Notes under the pieces: generated by a model
Database searches by the model: none
Seen by the model: the letters and a program-made list of their open reading frames with translations, nothing else
What the model was told of the DNA's origin: nothing
Source of the DNA: Kryptolebias marmoratus
Taxonomy: Eukaryota; Chordata; Actinopteri; Cyprinodontiformes; Rivulidae
Assembly (NCBI RefSeq): GCF_001649575.2
Contig: NC_051442.1
Location: 25,668,697 to 25,732,696 of the forward strand
Reading direction: 5' to 3'
Length of the DNA: 64,000 bases
Translations under genes and position numbers: made by a program
In this document: one piece after another, positions 33,601 to 37,904 of the stretch
Layout of the letters: each line of letters begins with the position of its first letter
Position numbering within the stretch: position 1 is the first letter of the stretch

Positions 33601-33823
33601 TTGATATTCCCTAAGCGAACCAAGGCACACACAGACAGGTCACCCGAGTGAAACGGATTAACACACCTCTGAAACAGGGGCTGTCAAATATCCAACCTAA
33701 AACTAACTTCTCCGTGCTGCAAATACTACACAACAAAAATGTTGACATGCTAATCAAAAACATTCATGGGAAAACTCTACACACAAAACTCACCTCCATC
33801 ATTTCTGTTTGCGATACTTCCAT
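519..33823 (-). CDS. cfap58: cfap58, cilia and flagella associated protein 58 (18 exons, complete)
   Basis: Joining 33794-33823, 29270-29539, 27567-27712, 27316-27466, 25548-25742, 20722-20859, 19231-19390, 13095-13177, 12692-12886, 12455-12616, 5542-5688, 2892-3032, 2596-2819, 2094-2202, 1829-1933, 1019-1138, 721-845 and 519-615 gives 2598 nt, that is 865 residues plus stop. Every intron is GT-AG and every phase fits. The protein is an almost continuous coiled coil, as in the roughly 870-residue vertebrate CFAP58. Recognisable landmarks are [10 protein letters not shown] near residue 70, [35 protein letters not shown], and FTGGGF near the C-terminus. CFAP58 belongs with the Chlamydomonas FAP58/MBO2 axonemal coiled-coil proteins, and in mammals it is needed for the sperm flagellum axoneme and midpiece. 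No frameshift or premature stop was found, so the gene appears functional. Identification rests on remembered family sequence; a similarity search would confirm it. Confidence 0.93.
721..845 (-). CDS. cfap58: cfap58 exon 17 (residues 793-834)
   Basis: Phase 0 to 2, [20 protein letters not shown] through [14 protein letters not shown]. It matches the LSSELNMYE and LQNLKKKYLAQKR region. Reading through the donor gtaagg would give a stop after two codons, so the splice to exon 18 is required for the conserved tail. Confidence 0.92.
1019..1138 (-). CDS. cfap58: cfap58 exon 16 (residues 753-792)
   Basis: Forty codons in phase 0, including [20 protein letters not shown] and [20 protein letters not shown]. 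It matches LYMELKHVLARQPGPEAAEQ in vertebrate CFAP58 and was the first exon that identified the gene. Confidence 0.95.
1420..1660. repeat. Possible short degraded interspersed repeat in cfap58 intron 15
   Basis: The phrase ggggcagcaggttccacaac and the following ggagctacaac resemble a degenerate copy of a common fish interspersed repeat that contains a ggagcctgttccac-like phrase. I cannot name it. The rest of the 0.7-kb intron between exons 16 and 15 shows nothing coding. Confidence 0.25.
1829..1933 (-). CDS. cfap58: cfap58 exon 15 (residues 718-752)
   Basis: Thirty-five codons in phase 0: [20 protein letters not shown] then [15 protein letters not shown]. It corresponds to ASDPNAYELIQKIHTLQKRL in the family. 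Confidence 0.94.
2094..2202 (-). CDS. cfap58: cfap58 exon 14 (residues 681-717)
   Basis: Phase 2 to 0. Contains [20 protein letters not shown] then [10 protein letters not shown], matching the family's [20 protein letters not shown] and NVHRWRKLE. The donor is the strong gtgagt. Confidence 0.94.
2596..2819 (-). CDS. cfap58: cfap58 exon 13 (residues 607-681)
   Basis: The longest internal exon of the C-terminal half, phase 0 to 2. It reads [20 protein letters not shown], then [16 protein letters not shown] and [18 protein letters not shown]. This is one of the best conserved stretches of the family (LALLYEKIKIQQSVLNKGES, then YNQRLEDMRILRLEIKKLRR). Confidence 0.94.
2892..3032 (-). CDS. cfap58: cfap58 exon 12 (residues 560-606)
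   Basis: Forty-seven codons in phase 0, from [20 protein letters not shown] to LQKKELDQ. The ending matches LRQKKELDQ in vertebrate CFAP58. Confidence 0.92.
3098..3185. mobile_element. Tc1/mariner terminal-repeat fragment
   Basis: cagtgccttgaaaaagtatt followed by tacacccctt and ttcacattttgtc is the terminal inverted repeat type of a widespread fish Tc1-like element. Only one end is seen, because LINE sequence begins directly after it. Confidence 0.5.
3186..3720 (-). mobile_element. Non-LTR retrotransposon fragment, 3' part (endonuclease region)
   Basis: The minus strand gives pieces of a reverse transcriptase C-terminal region: a [14 protein letters not shown] zinc region, then a PD..VV...VVID-type segment and an ALVTPKL end. 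This is the pattern of non-LTR elements with a C-terminal restriction-like endonuclease. The frame is broken in many places. The same element recurs at 4440-4860 (its more 5' part) and around 26160-27034. The clade call is inference. Confidence 0.5.
3765..4400. other. Unclassified insert between two LINE halves
   Basis: About 0.6 kb separates two parts of one minus-strand LINE, 3186-3720 and 4440-4860. It ends with aataaactatttgtaattt and a glutamine-poor, T-rich body, and no coding frame of note. It may be a solo LTR or a non-autonomous element. I could not find clear terminal repeats or a target duplication. Confidence 0.3.
4440..4860 (-). mobile_element. Non-LTR retrotransposon fragment (reverse transcriptase C-terminal part)
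   Basis: On the minus strand the frame reads [20 protein letters not shown] then [18 protein letters not shown], the conserved post-RT block of a fish non-LTR element, followed by [18 protein letters not shown]. Upstream and downstream frames are broken. It is a dead copy of the same family as 3186-3720. Confidence 0.65.
4861..5541. other. Intron sequence, nothing recognised
   Basis: This 0.7 kb of cfap58 intron 11 is AT-rich. I see no coding frame, repeat boundary or RNA gene in it. Confidence 0.4.
5542..5688 (-). CDS. cfap58: cfap58 exon 11 (residues 511-559)
   Basis: Forty-nine codons in phase 0: [20 protein letters not shown] to EKDNETLK. It matches EITDMKRKLKIMIHQVDELK of the family. 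The intron upstream is 6.8 kb and contains three insertions. Confidence 0.92.
6020..6625. repeat. Dispersed repeat R1, two units
   Basis: Contains the R1 phrase ggccatcttgaatcaggttg followed by gactctaa and a downstream block ending near gagatattttgctaa. A second diverged unit follows from about 6350 (gccgtgctggcctacttgaa). The same unit recurs at 7049-7640, 18366-18960, 19960-20640, 27895-29150 and 51690-52190. No protein-coding capacity is seen and I cannot classify it. Confidence 0.6.
6631..7043 (+). mobile_element. Solo LTR, family A (copy 2)
   Basis: Runs from TGTCATGG to TTCTGACA and is flanked by an exact 5-bp duplication, ttata (6626-6630 and 7044-7048). It contains ccacgcccatctccacctg and a late AATAAA, both shared with the other three family A copies in reverse. 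There is no internal retroelement sequence, so it is a solo LTR formed by recombination. It splits an R1 repeat. Confidence 0.88.
7049..7640. repeat. Dispersed repeat R1, further units
   Basis: Continues the R1 block interrupted by the solo LTR: ggcagccatcttgaatcaga near 7072 and gcgaccatcttgaatcacaa near 7361, each followed by the gagatgttttgctaac or gagatattttgctaac phrase. At least two diverged tandem units are present. Confidence 0.6.
8038..9141 (-). mobile_element. Solo LTR, family A (copy 3), split by a DNA transposon
   Basis: Left end TGTCAAAG, right end CCCCACA, exact 5-bp duplication gctgt (8033-8037 and 9142-9146). Removing the nested element at 8378-9014 leaves an LTR of about 464 bp that matches the other copies, including ggtgggcgtgacag. 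It lies in sense orientation relative to cfap58, inside intron 10. Confidence 0.88.
8378..9014. mobile_element. Non-autonomous DNA transposon with 18-bp terminal inverted repeats
   Basis: The left end TGCCTCTTTTACACGGAC and the reverse complement of the right end TGCCCCTTTTACACGGAC differ at one base. Both flanks are ata. It interrupts solo LTR copy 3. The body is GC-richer than its surroundings and contains a 68-codon plus-strand frame from 8582 ([16 protein letters not shown]) with no recognised domain. The 3-bp flank and TIR style suggest a PIF/Harbinger-like element, but this is inference. Confidence 0.75.
9147..10132. other. Intron sequence without recognised features
   Basis: About 1 kb of AT-rich cfap58 intron. 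I see no convincing coding frame or transposon boundary. Confidence 0.4.
10133..10376 (-). mobile_element. Non-LTR retrotransposon fragment next to an assembly gap
   Basis: The minus strand reads [20 protein letters not shown] then [20 protein letters not shown], a repeat-type frame I associate with a fish non-LTR element. It runs into the N run and cannot be followed further. Confidence 0.4.
10377..10773. other. Assembly gap (397 N)
   Basis: A run of N flanked on both sides by LINE sequence, which suggests the assembler failed in a repeat. Confidence 0.95.
10774..11445 (+). mobile_element. LINE 3' fragment (RTE-like reverse transcriptase C-terminal part)
   Basis: The plus strand reads [62 protein letters not shown] and LKMLRFSL, the standard C-terminal block of a fish LINE. 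It ends with cactgtagcgacccctgaaa, also a typical 3' end. Several stops and shifts break the frame. It is nearly identical to the segment at 30262-30605. Confidence 0.75.
11446..12308 (-). mobile_element. Tc1/mariner-like transposon remnant
   Basis: Phrases such as accctatgcttcactgtatg and gatggtgttctcagcatgat are the reverse complement of a Tc1 transposase segment around the catalytic D. The right end, gaatacttttgcaaggcact, is a Tc1-type terminal repeat. Multiple stops interrupt the frame and the left end is missing. Confidence 0.65.
12455..12616 (-). CDS. cfap58: cfap58 exon 10 (residues 457-510)
   Basis: Fifty-four codons in phase 0, starting [20 protein letters not shown] and ending [25 protein letters not shown] is a highly conserved CFAP58 signature. 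Confidence 0.93.
12692..12886 (-). CDS. cfap58: cfap58 exon 9 (residues 392-456)
   Basis: Sixty-five codons from [20 protein letters not shown] to LMQKA. The core [19 protein letters not shown] matches the CFAP58 AQKQRKIIFHLEKERDRYIN stretch. Exons 9 and 10 happen to stay open across their 75-bp intron, so an unspliced reading would add residues not found in the family. Confidence 0.93.
13095..13177 (-). CDS. cfap58: cfap58 exon 8 (residues 364-391)
   Basis: An 83-bp exon, phase 1 to 0, reading [20 protein letters not shown] then RERDILHK. It corresponds to [15 protein letters not shown] in the family. It is separated from exon 7 by about 6 kb of intron filled with a gypsy remnant. Confidence 0.88.
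15288..15968 (+). mobile_element. Solo LTR nested in the gypsy protease region
   Basis: Starts TGTGGTGATC, ends AAAACTGACA, and is flanked by an exact 5-bp duplication ccctc (15283-15287 and 15969-15973). Without it the gypsy polyprotein runs from the protease block directly towards the GFPW..N.TINW motif. It contains an AATAAA near its 3' end (gtaaataaaatcacttacc). It differs in sequence from families A and B. Confidence 0.88.
16388..16612. mobile_element. Tc1-type MITE nested in the gypsy RT
   Basis: A 225-bp element flanked by TA on both sides. Its arms are near-inverted repeats: caacaccaattccagtgaag on the left and the reverse complement of cccaacttggggttg on the right, with gttgtgtaaaacataaat mirrored by atttatgttttacacaac. 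Removing it and one TA rejoins the RT frame as VKKKY followed by [12 protein letters not shown]. Confidence 0.88.
16825..17456 (+). mobile_element. LTR-like insert nested in the gypsy RT
   Basis: Begins TGTGTCAGGATTCTGG and ends ATACCTTCACA. The flanks gtcaa and gtcca form a 5-bp duplication with one mismatch. It has an AATAAA (ggaaataaacctt) near the end. Upstream the gypsy RT stops at VVFQAPVN and downstream it resumes at [11 protein letters not shown], about 60 residues further on than expected, so a deletion accompanied or followed the insertion. The ends are therefore less certain than for the LTR at 15288. Confidence 0.6.
18366..18960. repeat. Dispersed repeat R1 units
   Basis: Contains gtcatgagatatttgcaaat, then ggccatcttgaattaggttt and cttgaattgtatttgctcca, each in the R1 order. 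It begins where the gypsy integrase is truncated, so the gypsy was inserted into or recombined with an older R1 block. Confidence 0.55.
19231..19390 (-). CDS. cfap58: cfap58 exon 7 (residues 311-364)
   Basis: Phase 0 to 1. It contains [20 protein letters not shown] followed by [13 protein letters not shown], matching the IHKKLHHTEDQKAEVEQHKE block of CFAP58. The donor is gttgtt, which is weak but the only one in phase. Confidence 0.9.
19960..20640. repeat. Dispersed repeat R1 units
   Basis: Two units with ggccatattgaattgggtta (about 20020) and ggccatcttgaattggttaa (about 20485), each followed by a ttctgaaagttcc-like block and a gagatattttgttaac phrase. A 19-bp insertion and a small gap separate them. 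Confidence 0.55.
20722..20859 (-). CDS. cfap58: cfap58 exon 6 (residues 265-310)
   Basis: Forty-six codons, phase 0 to 0: [20 protein letters not shown] and onward to [10 protein letters not shown]. It was not visible as a long ORF but is supported by good acceptor and donor sites and by its match to the family's NERAAKELEQFQMRNAKLQQ region. Confidence 0.88.
20933..21362. mobile_element. Tc1-like element, internally deleted
   Basis: The left end ccttgcaaaagtattcaccc and the right end gaatacttttgcaagggact form inverted repeats. Between them are short remnants of a Tc1 interior (cattctccaataaagctcag, gatgatggatttaaaagt). At about 430 bp it is a non-autonomous deletion derivative. Confidence 0.65.
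21446..22630 (+). mobile_element. Tc1-like transposon remnant with long terminal repeats, split by a SINE-like insert
   Basis: The left part (21446-21658) has agctgcatctcaataaact and a long terminal repeat. The right part (about 21990-22630) has a transposase C-terminal region, including [12 protein letters not shown] sequence and [20 protein letters not shown], then ccccagccaagtattgagtg and the mirrored terminal repeat gtaagccataaacatccac. Both halves belong to one element; the SINE-like repeat lies between them. Confidence 0.65.
21660..21985 (+). repeat. SINE-like fish interspersed repeat
   Basis: Has the order typical of a very common fish short repeat: a glimpse of gacctgttgcctcacaggt, ggagtttgcat, ccaaaaacatacaggttagg, gtgagtgagagtttgaatgg, ttgtctccatgtgtccctgt and ggagacagacaccagctacc. 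Other copies lie at 31373-31715 and 36375-37900. I leave its formal class open. Confidence 0.65.
22796..23139 (+). mobile_element. Solo LTR, family B (copy 1)
   Basis: Begins TGTAATGG, ends GCCACAACA, flanked by ctag and ctat, a 4-bp duplication with one mismatch in the Sleeping Beauty-like host. It shares agctttgattcggagcttcc, ataaacctgcttgagtgatt and catctaacagtgcct with the copy at 60453-60851. The late AATAAA fits a polyadenylation signal in an LTR. Confidence 0.8.
23843..24871. mobile_element. Unclassified 1-kb insert with 5-bp flanking duplication
   Basis: Splits the Sleeping Beauty-like element. cagtg occurs at both edges (23838-23842 and 24872-24876), and the outer bases form TGTAA and TTACA. 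Interior landmarks are cacaaagggcatgcagccaa, agctggagacaaaggagcta and gcgctgggacattttcaact. There is no clear ORF. LTR-like ends and a cut-and-paste element are both possible. Confidence 0.55.
25191..25217. repeat. CAT trinucleotide microsatellite
   Basis: About nine uninterrupted CAT units within the remains of the Sleeping Beauty-like transposon. Confidence 0.85.
25548..25742 (-). CDS. cfap58: cfap58 exon 5 (residues 200-264)
   Basis: Sixty-five codons in phase 0, from [20 protein letters not shown] to EQQLKELK. This aligns with the QQEIQQRQNEASREFRKKEK region of the family and is strongly charged coiled coil. The donor is gtgagc. Confidence 0.92.
26165..27034 (-). mobile_element. Non-LTR retrotransposon fragment, split by a solo LTR
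   Basis: The minus strand reads [20 protein letters not shown] and [13 protein letters not shown], with [22 protein letters not shown] sequence before it. This is the endonuclease C-terminal end of the family seen at 3186-3720. The part from 26923 continues the same element (rTDKLDWIQ-type region). The family A LTR at 26518-26917 lies inside. Confidence 0.65.
26518..26917 (-). mobile_element. Solo LTR, family A (copy 4)
   Basis: Plus-strand ends TGCCATGG and CCTTACA, with an exact 5-bp duplication gtttg (26513-26517 and 26918-26922). The interior gatgggcgtggcag and the reversed AATAAA match the other copies. It lies inside the LINE fragment and in sense relative to cfap58. Confidence 0.88.
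27316..27466 (-). CDS. cfap58: cfap58 exon 4 (residues 149-199)
   Basis: Phase 2 to 0. It reads [19 protein letters not shown] and ends AFQNISQ before gtaaac. It is part of the heptad-rich coiled coil. Confidence 0.9.
27567..27712 (-). CDS. cfap58: cfap58 exon 3 (residues 101-149)
   Basis: Begins [12 protein letters not shown], matching EIEKAWKMVDSA of vertebrate CFAP58, and ends GHSMDQK in phase 2 before gtgagt. A competing donor two bases upstream (gtgtga) would break the frame into exon 4, so gtgagt was chosen. Confidence 0.88.
27895..29150. repeat. Dispersed repeat R1 block hosting a Tc1 insert
   Basis: R1 landmarks are gaatgcatatcacccgctgc near the left end, ggccatcttaaattggactg, tagatgtacatccaatgatt, and later gcaaccattttgaattgggt and gaccatcttatttcgggcag with the gagatattttgttaaca phrase. 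The Tc1 element at 28185-28703 is inserted at the R1 TA dinucleotide. Confidence 0.6.
28185..28703 (+). mobile_element. Tc1-like transposon remnant with long inverted repeats
   Basis: A 519-bp element with TA on both sides. The arms ggatgttttacccttttatt and aataaaagggtaaaacatcc are exact reverse complements, so the inverted repeats exceed 30 bp. A plus-strand frame (28347-28622) starts like a Tc1 transposase N-terminal helix-turn-helix: [20 protein letters not shown] then [19 protein letters not shown]. The catalytic part is deleted. Confidence 0.88.
29270..29539 (-). CDS. cfap58: cfap58 exon 2 (residues 11-100)
   Basis: Ninety codons, phase 0 to 0. It holds the conserved N-terminal block, with LSGDKS-like [13 protein letters not shown] followed by [16 protein letters not shown] and [15 protein letters not shown]. 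The acceptor is ctccag and the donor gtatca. Confidence 0.92.
29905..30990 (-). mobile_element. LINE fragment with an inverted internal segment
   Basis: Minus-strand RT pieces: [16 protein letters not shown] (about 30970), [20 protein letters not shown] (about 30690), and [20 protein letters not shown] then [20 protein letters not shown] (30240-30070). The tail near 29915 (ggggtcgctacagc) is the reverse of the LINE 3' end. The segment 30262-30605 between them runs on the plus strand (see separate entry). The LINE matches the family at 10774-11445. Confidence 0.75.
30262..30605 (+). mobile_element. Inverted LINE segment
   Basis: Plus-strand frame [34 protein letters not shown] and [15 protein letters not shown], ending at ELEV. 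It is nearly identical over more than 150 bases to 10774 onwards. It sits between minus-strand LINE pieces that would directly flank it in an intact element. Confidence 0.75.
31373..31715 (+). repeat. SINE-like fish interspersed repeat, full-length copy
   Basis: Begins gatgggcggcacaacggcgc, the usual start of this repeat, then caacctggggcctttctggg, ggagtttgcatgttctcccg, ccaaaaacatgaac, gtgagtgagagcgtgaatga, ctctatgtggccctgtgatg and gataggcaccagctccccgc. It lies in cfap58 intron 1. Confidence 0.75.
31716..33793. other. Remainder of cfap58 intron 1
   Basis: About 2 kb of AT-rich intron between the SINE-like repeat and the first coding exon. I see no coding exon in it and no repeat I can name. 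A TATA run (tttatatatataaa) is near 32615. Confidence 0.4.
33794..33823 (-). CDS. cfap58: cfap58 exon 1 (residues 1-10)
   Basis: A 30-bp coding exon, [10 protein letters not shown], followed by the strong donor GTGAGT in phase 0. It joins exon 2 (EKDLTREDS) without breaking frame. It is too short for an ORF scan. The ATG was chosen because it opens the frame next to the donor and just downstream of the promoter motifs. Codons 8 and 9 are also ATG, so a slightly shorter start is possible. Confidence 0.75.
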
Positions 33824-33875
33824 AAAACATCCGCAGAACCACCGTTTTTTCCACCCCAAGTAAATGTTGACTTTA

Positions 33876-33888
33876 GTAACTTAGCAAC
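33876..33888 (-). promoter_or_regulatory. Near-consensus RFX X-box upstream of cfap58
   Basis: On the minus strand GTTGCTAAGTTAC, an inverted-repeat shape of the kind bound by RFX factors that drive ciliary genes. It deviates at one position in the right half-site. It lies 53-65 bases upstream of the start codon. Confidence 0.5.
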
Positions 33889-33894
33889 ATTTGT

Positions 33895-33904
33895 TCTCGC
33901 GAGA
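33895..33904. promoter_or_regulatory. TCTCGCGAGA promoter element 1
   Basis: The palindrome TCTCGCGAGA, a known element of CpG-island promoters bound by BANP, lies 72 bases upstream of the cfap58 ATG. This supports the chosen first exon. Confidence 0.75.
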
Positions 33905-33947
33905 CATCGTCAAACGCATCTAAGGCTATTTTCTTAAGAAGTGCTGA

Positions 33948-33957
33948 TCTCGCGAGA
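33948..33957. promoter_or_regulatory. TCTCGCGAGA promoter element 2
   Basis: A second exact copy of the palindrome, 125 bases upstream of the ATG and 53 bases (centre to centre) from the first. Confidence 0.75.
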
Positions 33958-35519
33958 GGAAAAGTCCACTCCACTGTTAAAACAGCATATGAGCCTTTGG
34001 AGTTTGGACACCAGTCGCAACTCGTTATTAAACTCATTTTTGGAGATGCTTTAGGGTTTTATATTTAATTTTGATCTTTACTTTTTAGTAGATTATATGA
34101 AACAAAAGCATGTCAGGTTTTATTACTTACTATTCAGTGTATAGGTCCTCCTTAGTACAGTGGTGAGTAACTCCCATTTGGGGGGCCAGTTGTGAACAGC
34201 TGCAGCAGCCAATGAAATTGCAGCATTTGTGACCCTAAATTGCTAATACTGAGGATCCTGAGCATTTTCAGCTTCCAAGTGAGTTTCCATTGAGCAAATA
34301 TAAAACTAGTGTCGGTGTAAGATGAAATCCCAGTTGTGCCCAAATGTTTGATAAAGTATTGAAAACTAAAAGCGTTTTATGATCCACCACCTACAAAGAA
34401 AAAAAGGAGAAAAAAAAAACAAAAACAAGTGGACTTCTGTCATTTCACTATTGTTTGGTTTGTTTGTTTGTTTTTTGGGGTCGGGGGTTGTTTTGTTTTG
34501 TGTGTGTGTGTTGGGGTGGTGGTGGAGGGGTTCCTGCTGGAGACAGAAATTATTTAAGGGGACCTATTATGCAAAATTCACTTTTTGCATGTTTTTGTAC
34601 TTCCATTTGGGTTTCTACTGCTTCTAGAAACAGTCCAAATGCAAAACAAAACAAAACAAACAAACAAAAAAACACAGTCATTTTTTAGTAATATGTAAAT
34701 GTTTTCTGGTGTCTGCAAACCAACCTGTCTCAAAAACCAGGGAGAATATGCTGGAAAAGACTTAATATAAAGATTTAGCTGACAAGGAAGTAGAAACAGG
34801 TGACAACAGTATACTATAGACATGACATGCTGCTCTAAAGGCTTGGGCCAATGAATGCAATGCCATCTTGCTAAAGTTAAAAATCTTATAAGCCCAGGGC
34901 TGTGTAAATAATGCTGAGGATTTACAAAATTAAGACTTTTTGTGAGTAAGATGAGCCAAATTTTACATGTACTCTATCATACCAGTTCATTGATATACAT
35001 TGTTATTGTAATAATAACCATAATAGTAAACAATTTAGCAGATAATAGTATAACAACAATATATATGGTTCTGAATTGACTTACCTGTTAAATTAATGGT
35101 TATTTATAATAATACTTATTTTACAGGTAAGTCAGTTCAGAACTATATTTCCAATGACAACCTGGTCAAGAGGAAGCAATGGAAGTCCACAAACAGTAAT
35201 GATAAAAGCAGAAGCTACAAAATCAGCATTTTTCAGACAGATGAATGAAAAAAGAAAAAAAAAAGATTTTAAAAGGACTGTGAACAATAAGAACAGTGAG
35301 AAGCTTTTTAGAAGTAAAACAAGTACAGAGATCAAGTGAACACATGACTTCTTTTTAAAGACAGAAAATTATTGAGCTGATCTTTTTCCATTTTCAGACG
35401 TTCCTGACCTTTGAAGAGTAAAACCTTGGGTCAGACTCTTTTTAAGATGAGGAGTGTAATCTGGTAGCATGTTTCTGTCTGATGCTGTAGGAACTGTTAA
35501 CTAGGAGTTAGAGGATTTC
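33958..35519. other. Intergenic sequence upstream of cfap58
   Basis: There is no long open frame with coding character. A G-rich run of gtgtgtgtgtgttggggtgg type lies near 34500, and a hairpin lies at 35062-35148. No gene is seen reading away from the promoter. Confidence 0.45.
35062..35148. repeat. Inverted repeat that could fold as an 87-nt hairpin
   Basis: The left arm tatatggttctgaattgact and the right arm agtcagttcagaactatatt pair over roughly 29 bases with few mismatches (gacttacctgt against acaggtaagtc), around a 28-base AT-rich loop. It could be a MITE or a transcribed hairpin; nothing else indicates which. Confidence 0.6.
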
Positions 35520-35521
35520 AA

Positions 35522-35660
35522 AAAAGTTAAAGTCAAAATCTCTTTATTTGTCTCCCTTGGGAGAAATTAGCCTTGGACAGAGGAGTTACACTGCTGGCAT
35601 CACAAGGTTAATAAATACAGAAATAAATTTATAAAATCATTAAAAACCTGCTGCAACACA
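35522..35660 (-). mobile_element. LINE 3'-end fragment
   Basis: caaaatctctttatttgtct then cccttgggagaaattagcct is the reversed 3' tail of CR1/Rex-type fish LINEs (aatttctcccaagggagac, then aataaag). Only about 140 bases are seen. Confidence 0.5.
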
Positions 35661-36679
35661 TGATCCAACCTCTGAATACCTTATAAAACTAAACTAGTTA
35701 ATTAGGAATCAAGTACCATATTTATAGTATAATTAGTTTTCTCATTCATAGTATTCTAAACAGCAGTAAGTTTAAAGCATGTTTTTAACATTTAAAAAGA
35801 GCTTCTTTCGCTTCCTCTGCTGAATCACCAGCTTTCCTTCATGGTGATCTAACTCAGTTTGCTGCCTGAAGGACGTCTCATCAGTGGTCTGCGTGCACAG
35901 CTGGAAACATCTGGTGATTGTTGGATCTTCACTTTCAGAGCGTTCAGCCTGGTGATCCGTCAGCAGATTCAAACCTCCTGTTAAAATAAACTGATTTTAG
36001 ATGGGAATATGGTCACTGTTGATTTTCTGATACCTCTTAAGTTCTATCAGCTGCACATTTAAAAATGGATTTATACAAAACTTAAAAAAAAAAACACTTG
36101 TAAAAAGTTTAAGTTTTAAAACTTTATAATACAATACTAAAGAGAGTTGAGTAACATCGGCTACAGTATCACTAGTGGCTCTCCACTGCATTGTGGATGT
36201 CCCACCTCCACATTGACCTCTGTCACACCAACAGTCCTGCTATCCTCAGACATGTCCTGTACCAGTCTAACATACTTATCTGTCACTCCAAATGTCCTCA
36301 TACAACACAACAGATCCTCTCTCTGCACCCTGTTGTATGGTTTTTGTGAGTTCGCAAAAACACAATGAAGTTCTTTTGTTTACAGTTTACACATTCTCCC
36401 CATGCACTTGTGGGTTTTCTCCAGGCCCTCCAGTTTCCTCCCACATACCAAAAACATGTTAGGTTTATTAGGCTACATTCACACTGCAGGCAAAAGTGGC
36501 CCAAATCCAATTAGTTTTGCCCATATATGATTTTGTATGACATTCTGAACTTGACAAATCAATTTTTAAAAAAAGCAAGCTCACTTTTCTGCCAATGAAG
36601 TAGGGTTATGGGGATTGATCAAAATATTGATATTATAATTACCAACATCATCCTGTATGTAGCTCGGAATTCATCATGT

Positions 36680-36702
36680 CTTCAGCGATGGATGGATAGA
36701 TG

Positions 36703-36766
<64 letters not shown>

Positions 36767-37195
36767 CTTTATTAATCCCAAAGGAAATTATGTGGTGGTC
36801 TGTAGCTCCCATTCATATAAACAATAAGTTAAAGACCCACCAGATAAAAATGGAGTATTAAAAAATAAACAAATAAATAAGACAACATTTAAGAGGCGAT
36901 CAAAGCAACCACTATGTTAGGGGACATAACCAGCTGGCTTCCCTTATTACTGCCAGGAGTGACAGAATTATACAGCCTCATGGCACGAGGGACAAATGAG
37001 TAGAGCACCTCAACGAATGGAGTCTGCTGCTCACTGAACTTCAGTGATGAGAGAAGACAGTTCAAGGAATGGCCCTGATTGGGCATGATCACCCTGATCT
37101 TGGAGTGTGTCCTTTGCTCCACCACTTTCTCCACAGAGTCAAGGCTCAGTCCCACCATAGAGTCTGCCTTCTTAATGAGTCGATTCAGAATAGAA
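36680..37195 (-). mobile_element. Rex1/CR1-type LINE tail with GATA array
   Basis: The minus strand reads VGLSLDSVEKVVEQRTHSKI and, later, LYSFVPRAMRLYNSV, the C-terminal end of a Rex1-like LINE. The element ends in ctttattaatcccaaaggaa followed by the tetranucleotide array, as expected for this family. Confidence 0.65.
36690..36765. repeat. GATA tetranucleotide microsatellite
   Basis: About 18 near-perfect GATA units (gatagatagatagatagata), the 3' tail of the adjoining LINE. Confidence 0.9.
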
Positions 37196-37904
37196 GTCCA
37201 GTTACTTTGTCCATTTTTTATTATTATTTTTTGGCTTTTTAGATTTGCTATGTTCTGGATGACTGAGAATCTACCCCAACATATGATACTAATGTTGTTG
37301 TCAGATCAGATCGATACTATCATGACGAGATCAATACTTGAGTCTGTTTCTCTCCTCTACTTTCAGTATGTTGCTCCTGTTCCAGAAGTTCAATTCAGTA
37401 GTCAGGAAGTGTCATTATCAAATGTAAACATGAAACATGCATGGCAGATAATAATTTCATTGGCTCCAACTGCACAACAACTTCAGATTTAATACATACA
37501 TGCTAACATTTGTATGATCCATATTTACTTCCATAAACACAGTGTGCTGCGTGTGACAGCACATCTTCTTCTGCGCATGAGGGTCACTTCAGGGCCGTAG
37601 ACTTTTGTAGCTGGAGTCTGATGATGGTCACATTTAAATTTGAATGTGAACAAACACTCAGCAAAAATAATCAGAATTGGGCACTAAGACCTGCAGATTG
37701 AACACAGTTGTTGTAAATAAATTGCCCCTAGTTGTGAGTGAGAGCGTGAATGGTTGTTTGTCTCTACAGTACATGTCCATATGATGGACTTGTGACCTGT
37801 CCAGGGTGTACCCCACCTCGTCTCACACATGACTGCTGGAGATAGGCACCAGCTCCCTGTGACTCTGAAAGGTGATGTGGGTTAAAGAAAACGGATGGGT
37901 AGAT

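Larger units (their letters stand above)
36475..37697. mobile_element. hAT-like non-autonomous transposon, itself split by a LINE tail
   Basis: The left end ctacattcacactgcaggca with agtggcccaaatccaatt and the reverse complement of the right end (gtgttcaatctgcaggtctt, agtgcccaattctgatt) form an imperfect inverted repeat of about 40 bp. The exact ends and target duplication could not be fixed. Its interior is interrupted by 36680-37195. Confidence 0.5.
36375..37900 (+). repeat. SINE-like fish repeat split by a hAT-like element
   Basis: The left half (36375-36474) has cacattctccccatgcactt and ccaaaaacatgttaggttta. The right half (37698-37900) continues taaataaattgcccctagtt, gtgagtgagagcgtgaatgg and ggcaccagctccctgtgact. 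The two halves are collinear with the full copy at 31373-31715. Confidence 0.7.

Noticed and set aside
35062..35148. A definite miRNA gene
   Set aside because: Hairpin only; no evidence of processing, and MITE-derived hairpins look the same.
36690..36765. CRISPR-like array
   Set aside because: Four-base GATA repeat without spacers; this is a eukaryotic microsatellite and a LINE tail.
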